DNA of 64,000 bases, taken from assembly GCF_002918555.1 (NCBI RefSeq), contig NZ_PQMB01000002.1:1217169-1281168 (forward strand), read 5' to 3'. Position 1 is the first letter of the stretch; every line of letters starts with the position of its first letter. Shown here in pieces: positions 23,596 to 31,610 of the stretch. Under the pieces are notes generated by a model. That model did no database searches. It was not told the origin of the DNA and saw nothing but the letters and a program-made list of their open reading frames with translations. The position numbers and the translations under genes were made by a program. The stretch comes from Citrobacter amalonaticus. Its GTDB lineage: Bacteria; Pseudomonadota; Gammaproteobacteria; Enterobacterales; Enterobacteriaceae.

Positions 23596-24267
23596 ATGAT
23601 GATGTTAATTCATTCACCAGTGGAATTTTTGTCTATGGAACCTCTGCACGCGGTTGTCCTGACCGTCAGTCTGTTTGTCTTAACCTTCTTTAACCCCGGC
23701 GCCAACCTGTTTGTGGTGGTGCAAACCAGCCTCGCCTCCGGGCGTCGGGCCGGGGTATTAACGGGGTTAGGGGTGGCGTCTGGCGATGCCATTTATTCCG
23801 GTCTGGGACTGTTTGGCATGGCGACGCTGATCACCCAGAGCGAGGAGATTTTCTCTGTGATCAAAATTGTCGGAGGGGCGTATCTGCTGTGGTTCGCGTG
23901 GAACAGCATCCGCCATCAGGCCACGCCGCAAATGCCCACGCTACAGCAGCCGATTACGGCCCCCTGGATCGTATTCTTCCGTCGGGGGTTGCTAACCGAT
24001 CTGTCGAATCCGCAGACCGTGCTGTTTTTCATCAGCATTTTCTCTGTCACGCTCAGCGCAGAAACGCCCACGTGGGCGCGGCTCATGGCCTGGGCCGGAA
24101 TTGTGCTCTCCTCCGTCATCTGGCGTATCTTCCTGAGCCAGGCGTTCTCCTTACCGGCAGTGCGCCGCGCTTACGGGAGAATACAGCGCGTTGCCAGCAG
24201 GGTGATTGGCGCGATTATCGGCGTGTTCGCTCTCAGGTTGATTTATGAAGGCGTAAATCACCGCTAG
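23596..24267 (+). CDS. yahN: LysE/RhtB-family amino-acid exporter YahN
   Basis: Inner-membrane exporter, probably of an amino acid or homoserine-like metabolite; the substrate of YahN is not known. The 223-residue product has six hydrophobic segments and the family signature FFNPGANLFVV near residues 33-43. It matches E. coli YahN over nearly the whole length, and in both E. coli and Salmonella yahN lies beside prpR. I keep the annotated start at 23596; the ATG at 23635 (MEPLHAV) would give 210 residues and is also possible. Confidence 0.88.
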   Translation: MMMLIHSPVEFLSMEPLHAVVLTVSLFVLTFFNPGANLFVVVQTSLASGRRAGVLTGLGVASGDAIYSGLGLFGMATLITQSEEIFSVIKIVGGAYLLWFAWNSIRHQATPQMPTLQQPITAPWIVFFRRGLLTDLSNPQTVLFFISIFSVTLSAETPTWARLMAWAGIVLSSVIWRIFLSQAFSLPAVRRAYGRIQRVASRVIGAIIGVFALRLIYEGVNHR

Positions 24268-24311
24268 CGCCAGGCGTAATAAGCCAGATTTTTGATGTGT
24301 TATATGTTTCC

Positions 24312-24331
24312 CCCTGCCAATTCTGGCAGGG
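24312..24331 (+). terminator. Hairpin downstream of yahN
   Basis: CCCTGCCA and TGGCAGGG form an 8-bp stem with a 4-base loop, followed by TTT. The short T-run makes it a modest intrinsic terminator for yahN. Confidence 0.6.
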
Positions 24332-24407
24332 TTTCCCCTGAATAATCCAACTTTAAGATTAATGAACTTGTTCTCCGTGCTCCCGGTTTATACAACCCTG
24401 AATATCG

Positions 24408-24440
24408 CCCATAACCATGACCCCCCTTTATTGTTATGGG
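24408..24440. repeat. Inverted repeat before the small lipoprotein gene
   Basis: CCCATAAC (24408-24415) and GTTATGGG (24433-24440) form a perfect 8-bp dyad with a 17-base spacer, 36 bases before the lipoprotein start. It could be an operator or a leader hairpin; no known family is recognised. Confidence 0.45.
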
Positions 24441-24476
24441 TAATCCGGGATCACCATAATGAACAGGAATCATGTC

Positions 24477-24986
24477 ATGACTAAAATAAAACTGGCGCTC
24501 ATTTTGTCTCTTTTTCTGACCGGCTGTTCAATGAGCGACGGAGAGTTAAGAAACGCCTATACCAGGCATTATCAACAACCCGATGCTTATGTTAACGCCT
24601 ATAAGCAAAAAATCGCCGGAATGGATATTGACACACTGACCCAATATGCCGCCTCCGAAGAGAAGAAAAAAATGGGCGGCCAGCCACGGCTAAAGATCGA
24701 TGACTCCATTACGGTTGAAAATATCCAGGCAAAAGGGAATCGGGTGGTGTTTGATTACTCTTTGTCAGAAAGCTGGCTGTCCTTGTCGCCTCAAAAACAG
24801 ATGGAACAGCAGAACACGATGCGAAAAGACCTGATTTACCGCACCTGCTCGCTTCAGACGGTGCGCCTGGCACAGGAGAGAGGACTGCAAGAGGAGCATA
24901 ACTATTACAGCCACTATCCGGATAAGATCTCTTTTACTCTGCGAACCAGCGGGCAGATATGTATCGATAACGGTTTCCCCCAATAA
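24477..24986 (+). CDS. Small predicted lipoprotein, function unknown
   Basis: A 169-residue protein with a 16-residue signal and lipobox LTGC, so Cys17 would be lipidated. The +2 residue is Ser, which favours sorting to the outer membrane. The rest is hydrophilic, with a lysine-rich stretch (EEKKKMGG) and two further cysteines (in RTCSLQ and QICIDNG) that could pair in the periplasm. I do not recognise a family. The ATG at 24477 is preceded by AGGA; an in-frame ATG at 24459 would add six residues and is less well placed. It stands alone between a terminator and a long non-coding stretch. Confidence 0.75.
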   Translation: MTKIKLALILSLFLTGCSMSDGELRNAYTRHYQQPDAYVNAYKQKIAGMDIDTLTQYAASEEKKKMGGQPRLKIDDSITVENIQAKGNRVVFDYSLSESWLSLSPQKQMEQQNTMRKDLIYRTCSLQTVRLAQERGLQEEHNYYSHYPDKISFTLRTSGQICIDNGFPQ

Positions 24987-25380
24987 TCGCCCCGGTGATT
25001 ATGTTCTAAATAATTCGGGTTGCAGGACAAAATGGCGTAGTCGTTTTGAACAGCGCTGCGCTGACCCCGAAGGGGCGAGGCCGAAGGCTACCTCCGGTGA
25101 GGGACAAGGATGTCCCTCATACATCCCCGGGAGCGTACACGACTCCGTGTCCGGGATGCGCGACAAATCTGTCAGAAACAGATTTGAATTTGCGGCTCAA
25201 TTCCAGTCCCAAAAGGGATGATATTGGGCCGAAAAATATCTGGTAAATAAACGATAAAAGGTTGTGATGAATATCCCAATTTGCGGTTTTCGGCTGGACA
25301 AAAGGATTAACAGCATGCTAGTTATTTAAACAAGCAAGAGAACGGATTTAAATTGAACAGTATTTAAAGCCCTCTCAGAA
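24987..25380. other. Non-coding stretch with clustered hairpins
   Basis: About 390 bases without a convincing gene. Between 25070 and 25200 several GC-rich dyads follow one another: CCCCGAAGGGG, GAGGGAC/GTCCCTC (about 25098-25117), CCCGG/CCGGG around 25125-25153, and AAATCTGT/ACAGATTT (about 25166-25183). The pattern looks like an interspersed intergenic repeat and not a gene. A 66-residue open frame across it (25046-25246) has a composition imposed by the hairpins, and I do not accept it as coding. From 25250 the sequence turns AT-rich. Confidence 0.55.
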
Positions 25381-25389
25381 TGCTATAAA
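25381..25389 (+). promoter_or_regulatory. Possible extended -10 promoter of the aldolase-kinase operon
   Basis: TGCTATAAA fits an extended -10 (TGnTATAAT-like). It would start transcription near 25396, just before the leader hairpin and terminator. No good -35 is visible at 17 bp, which suits an activated or extended -10 promoter. Confidence 0.45.
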
Positions 25390-25399
25390 AATTTATTTG

Positions 25400-25427
25400 A
25401 TAATGATTTGGATAACTGAATCATTAT
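25400..25427 (+). promoter_or_regulatory. Leader hairpin or operator before the aldolase-kinase operon
   Basis: A perfect 9-bp inverted repeat, ATAATGATT / AATCATTAT, with a 10-base spacer. It lies between the possible promoter and the leader terminator. If transcribed it would form the first hairpin of the leader, a candidate target for the GlpP-like protein; as DNA it could equally be a repressor site. Confidence 0.5.
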
Positions 25428-25448
25428 TAAAAGGGTACTTGATCTGAA

Positions 25449-25489
25449 AGCCCTCAGAGACGTGAGTCTCTGAGGGCTTTTTGTTTTTT
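25449..25489 (+). terminator. Strong leader terminator before the aldolase-kinase operon
   Basis: A perfect 13-bp stem (AGCCCTCAGAGAC at 25449-25461 with its complement at 25466-25478), GTGA loop, then TTTTTGTTTTTT. It ends 18 bases before the ATG of the first structural gene, with no other gene close upstream. A terminator this strong so near a start codon implies attenuation, and the second gene encodes a GlpP-family antiterminator. Confidence 0.88.
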
Positions 25490-25507
25490 CTATCTGAGGA
25501 GTAAAAA

Positions 25508-26299
25508 ATGTCTAAAGAACGTCGTCTCTCCAGGATTTTCGCAAAAGATGGTAAATCCGTTACGTTAGCACTGGATGGCTACTATTTTTCGACGAAAACA
25601 AATGGTATTGATAATACGATAAACCAGCTTCCCGCACTGGTTGAACGAGGACTGGATTGTGCGCTGGTGACCTATGGCATGTTGAAAAATTTCCGCGAAG
25701 CGTTAAATAGCGTTCCCGTCGTATTACGCGTCGATAGCACGGTCAGTATTTTTGATAATACCGTTCCCGATACGACTCCCGTCTTTTCCGTTGAAGATGC
25801 GCTGAAAGTGGCCGCTGAGGGCGTGGTCTGCATGACCTTTCCTGGTGCTTTCAACGAAGAGAAAACCCACATCATGGCGATGCAGCTGGCACAGGCGGCG
25901 GACCGCTGGAATGTCCCACTGATTGTCGAATCACTCCCATACGGTTATCCCGTCACCAGCGATGACTCAAACAATCCGGCAATCATCGCCGCCTCGGCTC
26001 GCACAGCCGTAGAGCTGGGTGCAGACGTTATCAAAACGCGCTTCACCGGAACGGCAGAAGATCGGCTGATTGTTGAAGCCGCGGGTGTGCCAGTGCTGGC
26101 ACTTGGCGGACCAAAAACCGGTATCGACGGATACTTTAAGTTTGTCCAGCACTGTATGCAGGTTGGTGCTAAAGGGGTGGCTGTGGGTCGCAACATCACG
26201 CAGGACCCACAGCCCGCAAAAGTGGTAGCAGGTCTGAATGCCATCATCCATGAAAATGCCACTGCGGAAGATGCATACAGCCTCTACATGGCTAAATAA
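25508..26299 (+). CDS. Class I aldolase of the DeoC/LacD family, LsrF-like
   Basis: A 263-residue TIM-barrel aldolase. The N-terminal RLSRIF and the C-terminal KGVAVGRNI phosphate-binding segment are those of LsrF and related FbaB-type aldolases. Lys176 in VIKTRFT is at the expected Schiff-base position. It probably cleaves, or transfers acyl from, a phosphorylated keto sugar made by the FGGY kinase two genes downstream. It is unlikely to serve autoinducer-2, because no lsrACDB or lsrR is present. The ribosome-binding site GAGGAG sits 18 bases after the leader terminator's T-run begins to end. First gene of a six-gene operon. Confidence 0.85.
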   Translation: MSKERRLSRIFAKDGKSVTLALDGYYFSTKTNGIDNTINQLPALVERGLDCALVTYGMLKNFREALNSVPVVLRVDSTVSIFDNTVPDTTPVFSVEDALKVAAEGVVCMTFPGAFNEEKTHIMAMQLAQAADRWNVPLIVESLPYGYPVTSDDSNNPAIIAASARTAVELGADVIKTRFTGTAEDRLIVEAAGVPVLALGGPKTGIDGYFKFVQHCMQVGAKGVAVGRNITQDPQPAKVVAGLNAIIHENATAEDAYSLYMAK

Positions 26300-26313
26300 C
26301 ATCGGATACTAAA

Positions 26314-26865
26314 ATGTTTTTAAATAACACCATCATTCCTTCAGTCAGAAAATATAAACACTTTGAGCAGGCATTATCCTGCCCGTCAGAATATGTCCTG
26401 TTGTCCGAAGCCAATATCGGTAATCTGCAATCACTGATTGGCAAATGTCATCAGAGTGGCAAAAAGGTACTGATTCACCTGGAGTTACTCGGTGGGTTTA
26501 AACCCGACCAGGCCGGTATCAATTTGCTGAAAAGTTATTACAAAGTTGATGGTGTTATTTCTTCCAATCTCTCGGCCCTACGCTATGCAAAAAAAGAGGG
26601 ATTGCTGACTATTTTTCGGGTGTTACTTATCGATTCACGCTCTCTGGATCAGTCAATCGATATTGTTAAACATAACCCACCGGACGCAATAGAAATCTTA
26701 CCTGCTGAATATGCCTGCCAGTGTCTGGAATTGATTAGCCGGAATTTAAAAGGCTTTGATGTGGTATTCATCGCCGGAGGCTTTGTTAAGCGGAAATACC
26801 TTGTAGAAAAAATATTCCATGCCGGTTTCAAAGGTATCACCACCAGTGAACCCGGATTATGGTGA
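26314..26865 (+). CDS. GlpP-family RNA-binding antiterminator
   Basis: A 183-residue protein matching the glycerol-3-phosphate-responsive antiterminator family (Bacillus GlpP) along its length: the opening IIPSVRKYKHFEQAL, the strand KVLIHLELLGG, DGVISSNLSAL, FRVLLIDSRSLDQS, DAIEILPAEY, and the closing VFIAGGFV with GITTSEPGLW. In Bacillus this protein binds leader RNA of glp genes and prevents termination when glycerol-3-phosphate is present. Here it follows the aldolase gene by 14 bases, in an operon that begins with a strong leader terminator, so autoregulation by antitermination is the natural reading. The ligand is unknown; a phosphorylated pathway intermediate is likely. Confidence 0.85.
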   Translation: MFLNNTIIPSVRKYKHFEQALSCPSEYVLLSEANIGNLQSLIGKCHQSGKKVLIHLELLGGFKPDQAGINLLKSYYKVDGVISSNLSALRYAKKEGLLTIFRVLLIDSRSLDQSIDIVKHNPPDAIEILPAEYACQCLELISRNLKGFDVVFIAGGFVKRKYLVEKIFHAGFKGITTSEPGLW

Positions 26866-26885
26866 CAAATGAGGAGTCCACGGTA

Positions 26886-28424
26886 ATGAAAGATGAATTT
26901 GTAATGGGGATCGACAACGGCGGAACCATCACCAAAGCGGCAATCTATGATCGTGAGGGGAGCGTCATCGCCATCGCCTCAAAATCCACACAAATGCTCA
27001 CACCAAAGGAATACCACACCGAGCGCGATATCAATGAGTTATGGACTGCTAACGTTGAAGTGATAAAAAAAGCGATCGCACAGTCAGGAATCGACGCCAG
27101 CCAGATTAAAGGTATTGCCGTGACGGGCCATGGTAACGGACTGTATCTGGTTGATGAAAAAGGTAATCCGGTACGCAACGGGATTATCTCAACGGACAGC
27201 CGGGCGAAAGCTTATGTCGAGAAATGGTACAGCGAGCCACGGTTTCTGTCTGACATTCTGCCAAAAACCATGCAGTCCATCTGGGCCGGACAACCTGTTG
27301 CACTTCTGGCCTGGCTGAAGGACAACGAACCCACAACGCTTGCTAAAGCACGCTACATTTTTATGGTGAAAGACCTGATTCGCTTTTACCTGACCGGGGA
27401 GGCTTTCCTTGAACTGACCGATATCTCAGGGACCAACTTGATCAACGTGCGCAATCGTGATTATGACGACGAGCTACTGACCTGGTGGGGACTCGCCGAT
27501 CTGCGCGACAAATTACCGCCGATCAAACGTTCCATAGACTGCTGCGGCAGGATCGGCGAGGACGTGGCCCGCCTGACCGGACTTCGCGCCGGAACGCCGG
27601 TTTCTGGCGGCGTGTTCGATATTTCGGCATCGTCCGTCGCTTCAGGTATTAACAGCCTCGACAAGCTGGCGATCATTACCGGAACCTGGAGCATTAACGA
27701 GTACGTCACCGACCATCCGGTTATCGATAAAAATCTGTTTATGACCTCCATCTATCCGATTGAAGGCAAGTGGCTGATCACCGAAGCCAGCCCGACCTCT
27801 GCCAGTAACCTTGAGTGGTTTATTAATAACTTTATGGAGAGTGACCGGGAAGCCACCGCCGCGAAAGGCTCATCGGTGTACAATCTTTGCAACACGCTGG
27901 TCTCCTCTACCACACCAGAAGAAAGTCATCTGCTGTTCTTTCCGTTTGTCTTTGGCTCAAACACCATCCCCGATGCGTCGGCGGGATTTATTGGCGTAAA
28001 CAGCTTTCATAAAAAGGCGCATTTCCTGCGCGCAATTTATGAAGGCGTGGCTTTCAGCCACCTCTATCACACCGAACGTCTGCGTAATATCAACCCAAAT
28101 TTGAGCCATACCATCCGTATCGCCGGAGGGGTCACTAATTCGCCGGTCTGGCTACAGATATTTGCCGATATTTTCCAGTCGACGCTGGAGATTGTTGACG
28201 TGAAAGAGCACGGCACACTGGGTACAGCGATGACCGCCGCGGTCATGGTGGGCTGGTTTGACGACGTCTTTGCCGCTTCCAATGAGATGGTGCATGTCTC
28301 CCGTACCGTGTCGCCAAATCCGGATAACCATAAGGTGTATCAGGACAAATACCGCCTCTACAAAAACCTGTTATCTGAAATGCAGTCGCCCTGGAAAAGC
28401 TGTAGCAATTACATCGCACATTAA
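26886..28424 (+). CDS. FGGY-family carbohydrate kinase
   Basis: ATP-dependent kinase of a free sugar or polyol, 512 residues. It has the N-terminal phosphate-1 motif (GIDNGGT, near residue 8), the glycine-rich segments GTPVSGGVFD and TGTWSINE, and the C-terminal adenosine motif IAGGVTNSPVW. It is closest in look to LyxK (L-xylulose kinase), sharing EASPTSASNLEWF and IYEGVAFSH. An in-frame ATG at 26859 overlaps the previous gene, but GAGGAGT lies before the ATG at 26886, so I use that. With the downstream IIC it poses a puzzle, since PTS uptake already phosphorylates. Confidence 0.88.
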   Translation: MKDEFVMGIDNGGTITKAAIYDREGSVIAIASKSTQMLTPKEYHTERDINELWTANVEVIKKAIAQSGIDASQIKGIAVTGHGNGLYLVDEKGNPVRNGIISTDSRAKAYVEKWYSEPRFLSDILPKTMQSIWAGQPVALLAWLKDNEPTTLAKARYIFMVKDLIRFYLTGEAFLELTDISGTNLINVRNRDYDDELLTWWGLADLRDKLPPIKRSIDCCGRIGEDVARLTGLRAGTPVSGGVFDISASSVASGINSLDKLAIITGTWSINEYVTDHPVIDKNLFMTSIYPIEGKWLITEASPTSASNLEWFINNFMESDREATAAKGSSVYNLCNTLVSSTTPEESHLLFFPFVFGSNTIPDASAGFIGVNSFHKKAHFLRAIYEGVAFSHLYHTERLRNINPNLSHTIRIAGGVTNSPVWLQIFADIFQSTLEIVDVKEHGTLGTAMTAAVMVGWFDDVFAASNEMVHVSRTVSPNPDNHKVYQDKYRLYKNLLSEMQSPWKSCSNYIAH

Positions 28425-28435
28425 GTGAGGAAAAA

Positions 28436-29197
28436 ATGGATCTGAATTTGAAAAACCGTACAGCCATCGTCACAGGTGGCGCAACAGGACTGGGCAAAGA
28501 GTTTGTCCTCACTCTGGCAAAAGAAGGGGTCAATGTCTGCTTTACCTATTTGCGTGAAGAAGAAAACCCGCAGGACCTGGTTGAAACGGTGAAATCCACA
28601 ACGAATGTCGACATCATCGCGGTAAAAACCGATCTTTCCGATGACCAGAGCCGTGAAAATCTGTTCGCCACCTGCATCAACCGACTGGGGAACGCCGACA
28701 TATTGGTCAATAACGCCGGGATCTGGCTGAGTGGCTACGTCACCGAAATCACCCGGCAGGACTGGGATACGGTGATGAACGTCAACCTGAAAGCGGTCTT
28801 CCATCTGAGTCAATTGTTTGTGAATCATTGCCTGCAAAACGTCCAGGCGGGAAGCATTTTAAATATCACTTCGCAAGCGGCATTCCATGGTTCCACAACC
28901 GGTCATGCCCATTATGCGGCCAGTAAAGCGGGCCTGGTTGCGTTCTCTATTTCTCTGGCGCGGGAAGTCGCAAAGCAGAACATCAATGTGAACAACATCG
29001 CCGTCGGGATTATGGATACCGCGATGATCCGTAAAAACATTGAACAAAATCCTGACTATTACGTCAGCCGCATTCCGGTTGGTCGGGTAGCCCAACCCCA
29101 GGAAATTGCCGACATCGGGGTCTTCATGGTTTCTCCCAAAACCCGCTATATGACGGGAGCAACTCTGGATGTCACCGGCGGTATGTTGATGCGTTAA
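28436..29197 (+). CDS. Short-chain dehydrogenase/reductase
   Basis: NAD(P)-dependent oxidoreductase, 253 residues, classical SDR. The cofactor loop TGGATGLG is at 13-20, NNAG at 91-94, and the catalytic triad is Ser145, Tyr159 and Lys163 (Y-x3-K). The end TGGMLMR is typical of this family. Within the operon it most likely oxidises a polyol or sugar hydroxyl. It starts 11 bases after the kinase. Confidence 0.9.
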   Translation: MDLNLKNRTAIVTGGATGLGKEFVLTLAKEGVNVCFTYLREEENPQDLVETVKSTTNVDIIAVKTDLSDDQSRENLFATCINRLGNADILVNNAGIWLSGYVTEITRQDWDTVMNVNLKAVFHLSQLFVNHCLQNVQAGSILNITSQAAFHGSTTGHAHYAASKAGLVAFSISLAREVAKQNINVNNIAVGIMDTAMIRKNIEQNPDYYVSRIPVGRVAQPQEIADIGVFMVSPKTRYMTGATLDVTGGMLMR

Positions 29198-29213
29198 TCT
29201 ATGGAGAATCACT

Positions 29214-30209
29214 ATGAAATGTCTGGCGATTGCCGATCTTTTTATCAATGCCGCAATGATGGACGCCGGTCTGAAGGCGCTAAGAGATAAAGGAATCGAG
29301 GTTGAAGTACGCGAATGGTCACATGAGTCAGTTGAGAAATTACAGGAGGATAATCTGCGTGTTGAGCAGGAAGGTTCGGAAGCCGTGGCATTACCTGATA
29401 CCCTGCTCCAGGGGGCAGACAATGTGGAAATTCTGATCACCCAGTTTGCCCCGGTTAACACAGCGGTCTTCGATAAGCTGCCGCAGCTAAAATACGTGGG
29501 TGTTCTGCGCGGCGGTGTGGAAAACGTTAATCAGCAGGTGGCAAAGGCGCGCGGTATTGAGGTGATAAACACGCCAGGGCGCAATGCCCGCAGCGTCGCC
29601 GAGTTTACCGTCGGGATGATCCTGGCGGAAATGCGTAATATCGCCCGTTCTCACGATGCGCTACGGGACAAATTCTGGCGTAAGGATAGCCCGAATCATC
29701 AGGCAATCCCTGAGCTGGGTGGTAAAGTCGTGGGTCTGGTAGGTCTGGGACATATCGCCCAACTGGTTGCCGGTTTTCTTAGCGGCTTTGGCAGCGAAAT
29801 ACTCTTTTACGATAAGTACGTGGAGAGTCACGATGGCTATGAAAAAGTCGATTCACTGGATGAACTGCTGCAACGCGTCGATGTGGTATCGCTGCATGCC
29901 CGCCTGACGCCGGAGACAGAGAACCTGATCAATGCGCACCATTTTGCACTGATGAAAAACAGCGCCATTATTGTCAACACCGCGCGCTCGGGATTAATCA
30001 ATGAAGGCGATCTGATTGCGGCGCTCAAAGCCGGGGAAATTATGGGGGCGGCATTAGATACCTTTGATGACGAACCACTACCGGATGACAGCGCGTTTTA
30101 TACGCTGAATAATGTCACCATTACGCCGCATATTGCGGGAAGTACTATTGATGCTTTTAGTAACTCACCAAAACTATTTTCTGAGATTCTGTTGAAGAAA
30201 CTCAGTTAA
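29214..30209 (+). CDS. D-isomer-specific 2-hydroxyacid dehydrogenase
   Basis: NAD-dependent enzyme of 331 residues in the phosphoglycerate-dehydrogenase superfamily. The Rossmann motif is GLVGLGHIAQ (about residues 178-187). The catalytic arginine is in LHARLTPET, the glutamate in DTFDDEPLP and the histidine in TPHIAGST. It lacks the C-terminal ACT domain of SerA, so serine biosynthesis is not its job. It probably reduces or oxidises a keto- or hydroxy-acid end product of the operon's pathway. A 90-base gap with a hairpin separates it from the transporter gene. Confidence 0.88.
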   Translation: MKCLAIADLFINAAMMDAGLKALRDKGIEVEVREWSHESVEKLQEDNLRVEQEGSEAVALPDTLLQGADNVEILITQFAPVNTAVFDKLPQLKYVGVLRGGVENVNQQVAKARGIEVINTPGRNARSVAEFTVGMILAEMRNIARSHDALRDKFWRKDSPNHQAIPELGGKVVGLVGLGHIAQLVAGFLSGFGSEILFYDKYVESHDGYEKVDSLDELLQRVDVVSLHARLTPETENLINAHHFALMKNSAIIVNTARSGLINEGDLIAALKAGEIMGAALDTFDDEPLPDDSAFYTLNNVTITPHIAGSTIDAFSNSPKLFSEILLKKLS

Positions 30210-30246
30210 ATATTAAAAAGAATCATTAAAGGTTTTTATACGGCCC

Positions 30247-30274
30247 ATTGGGCACGGGTTCGCTCGCGCCCAAT
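30247..30274 (+). other. Intercistronic hairpin before the IIC gene
   Basis: ATTGGGC (30247-30253) and GCCCAAT (30268-30274) form a 7-bp stem with a GC-rich 14-base loop and no T-run. It may adjust the transporter's expression relative to the enzymes. Confidence 0.5.
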
Positions 30275-30298
30275 TCGCCCGCCTTTTAAGGAATCATT

Positions 30299-31561
30299 AT
30301 GGATATTATCAACAGTATTATTAGTCTGGGGGCATCAGTGATGATGCCAGTAATATTCTTTATTATCGCACTTTGCTTTGGGGTAAAAATCGGCACAGCA
30401 TTTAAAGCAGGGATGCTGGTCGGTATCGGCTTTGAAGGTGTCGGTCTGGTAATCGGTCTGCTGCTGACCAACCTGGGTCCGGCATCACAGGCTATGGTTG
30501 AGCGTATTGGCCTGCACCTGACGGTAGTGGATACCGGCTGGCCTACCGCCTCCACTATCGGCTGGGGCTCCCCGCTGATGCTGCCGGTGGTGGTTGGTTT
30601 CATTATCATTAACCTTGCCATGCTGCTGCTCAAATTAACCAAAACGGTGAATATCGATATTTTCAATTACTGGATATTCCTGATTATGGGATCGGTCGTC
30701 TATGCCGGAACCGGAAATTACTGGCTCTCCGTAGGTATAACCTTCGGTATATTTATCCTCACCTTGCTGGCAGCGGATCTCACTGCACCTTACTTACAAA
30801 AAAACTATAATCTGAAAGGGATCTCTTTCCCTCATCTTACCTGTATAGCCTATGTGCCTTTTGGCATTGCCTGTAATTACATTATTGATAAGATTCCCCT
30901 CATCAATAAAATCAATTTTGATCCGGAAAGCATTAACAAAAAATTCGGCGTATTTGGCGAACCGCTAACGCTGGGCTTTGTGCTGGGACTGCTGCTGGCA
31001 TTCCTCGCGGGATATGATGTCTCGGCTGCGGTATCGCTGGCTATTAAAGTCTCTGCTGCCATGCTATTGCTGCCGAAAATGATCGAGATTCTGGTACAGG
31101 GGCTGCTGATTGTTCGCGACGCAGCAGAAGCAAAACTGAAGGCCAAATTCCCCGATCGTGATTTCTATATCGGTATGGATACCGCACTCCTGATCGGTGA
31201 ACCATCCGTACTGGCCACCGGGCTGCTGTTAATTCCCATGGCGGTAGTGCTGTCAATTATTCTGCCGGGTAACCGCGTGCTGCCGTTTGTTGATCTGGCC
31301 TCCCTCATGTTTTTGCTGGCCATGGTCACGCCATTCTGCAAACGCAACATGTTCCGAATGTTTGTTACCGGCACGCTGATTGTGACCTGTATCTTGTACG
31401 TCGGGACCGACATTTCGAAGGAGTATACGCAAGCGGCAATAAACTCCAGTATTCCGGTGCCAGAAGGGATGTCTGAGATTACCAATATTGTCGGCGGCGC
31501 TACCACACCAGTGGGCTGGCTGGCGGTAAAATTTGGTGAGTTTTTCGGTACTGCGCCTTAA
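30299..31561 (+). CDS. PTS galactitol-type IIC membrane component, no IIA/IIB nearby
   Basis: A 420-residue membrane protein with about ten hydrophobic helices. It has the galactitol-IIC (GatC/SgcC) hallmarks, including FEGVGLVIGLL near the N-terminus and the IGEPSVLATGLL motif. It would translocate a polyol or pentitol. No IIA or IIB gene exists in the operon or anywhere in the window. It therefore borrows subunits encoded elsewhere, or works as a facilitator whose substrate is phosphorylated by the FGGY kinase in the same operon. A hairpin follows the stop. Confidence 0.87.
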   Translation: MDIINSIISLGASVMMPVIFFIIALCFGVKIGTAFKAGMLVGIGFEGVGLVIGLLLTNLGPASQAMVERIGLHLTVVDTGWPTASTIGWGSPLMLPVVVGFIIINLAMLLLKLTKTVNIDIFNYWIFLIMGSVVYAGTGNYWLSVGITFGIFILTLLAADLTAPYLQKNYNLKGISFPHLTCIAYVPFGIACNYIIDKIPLINKINFDPESINKKFGVFGEPLTLGFVLGLLLAFLAGYDVSAAVSLAIKVSAAMLLLPKMIEILVQGLLIVRDAAEAKLKAKFPDRDFYIGMDTALLIGEPSVLATGLLLIPMAVVLSIILPGNRVLPFVDLASLMFLLAMVTPFCKRNMFRMFVTGTLIVTCILYVGTDISKEYTQAAINSSIPVPEGMSEITNIVGGATTPVGWLAVKFGEFFGTAP

Positions 31562-31575
31562 CCGCGCAGCGAGGA

Positions 31576-31601
31576 TGCCCGGAGCCTGTCTGCTCCGGGC
31601 A
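31576..31601. terminator. Hairpin between convergent IIC gene and foxA
   Basis: A perfect 10-bp stem, TGCCCGGAGC / GCTCCGGGCA, with a 6-base loop. It lacks a T-run on either side, so it is only a probable shared terminator. Confidence 0.55.
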
Positions 31602-31610
31602 CGTTGTCGA

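Noticed and set aside
25046-25246. 66-residue open frame in the hairpin cluster
   Set aside because: Its composition follows from the palindromes, and it has no ribosome-binding site. Treated as repeat-like non-coding DNA.
25368-25379. AGCCCTCTCAGA, at first taken as an antiterminator strand for the leader terminator
   Set aside because: It lies upstream of the best promoter candidate (extended -10 at 25381-25389), so it would not be in the leader transcript.
25508-28424. Assignment of the aldolase and kinase to autoinducer-2 (Lsr) processing
   Set aside because: The kinase resembles LyxK more than LsrK, and lsrR, lsrACDB and lsrG are absent.
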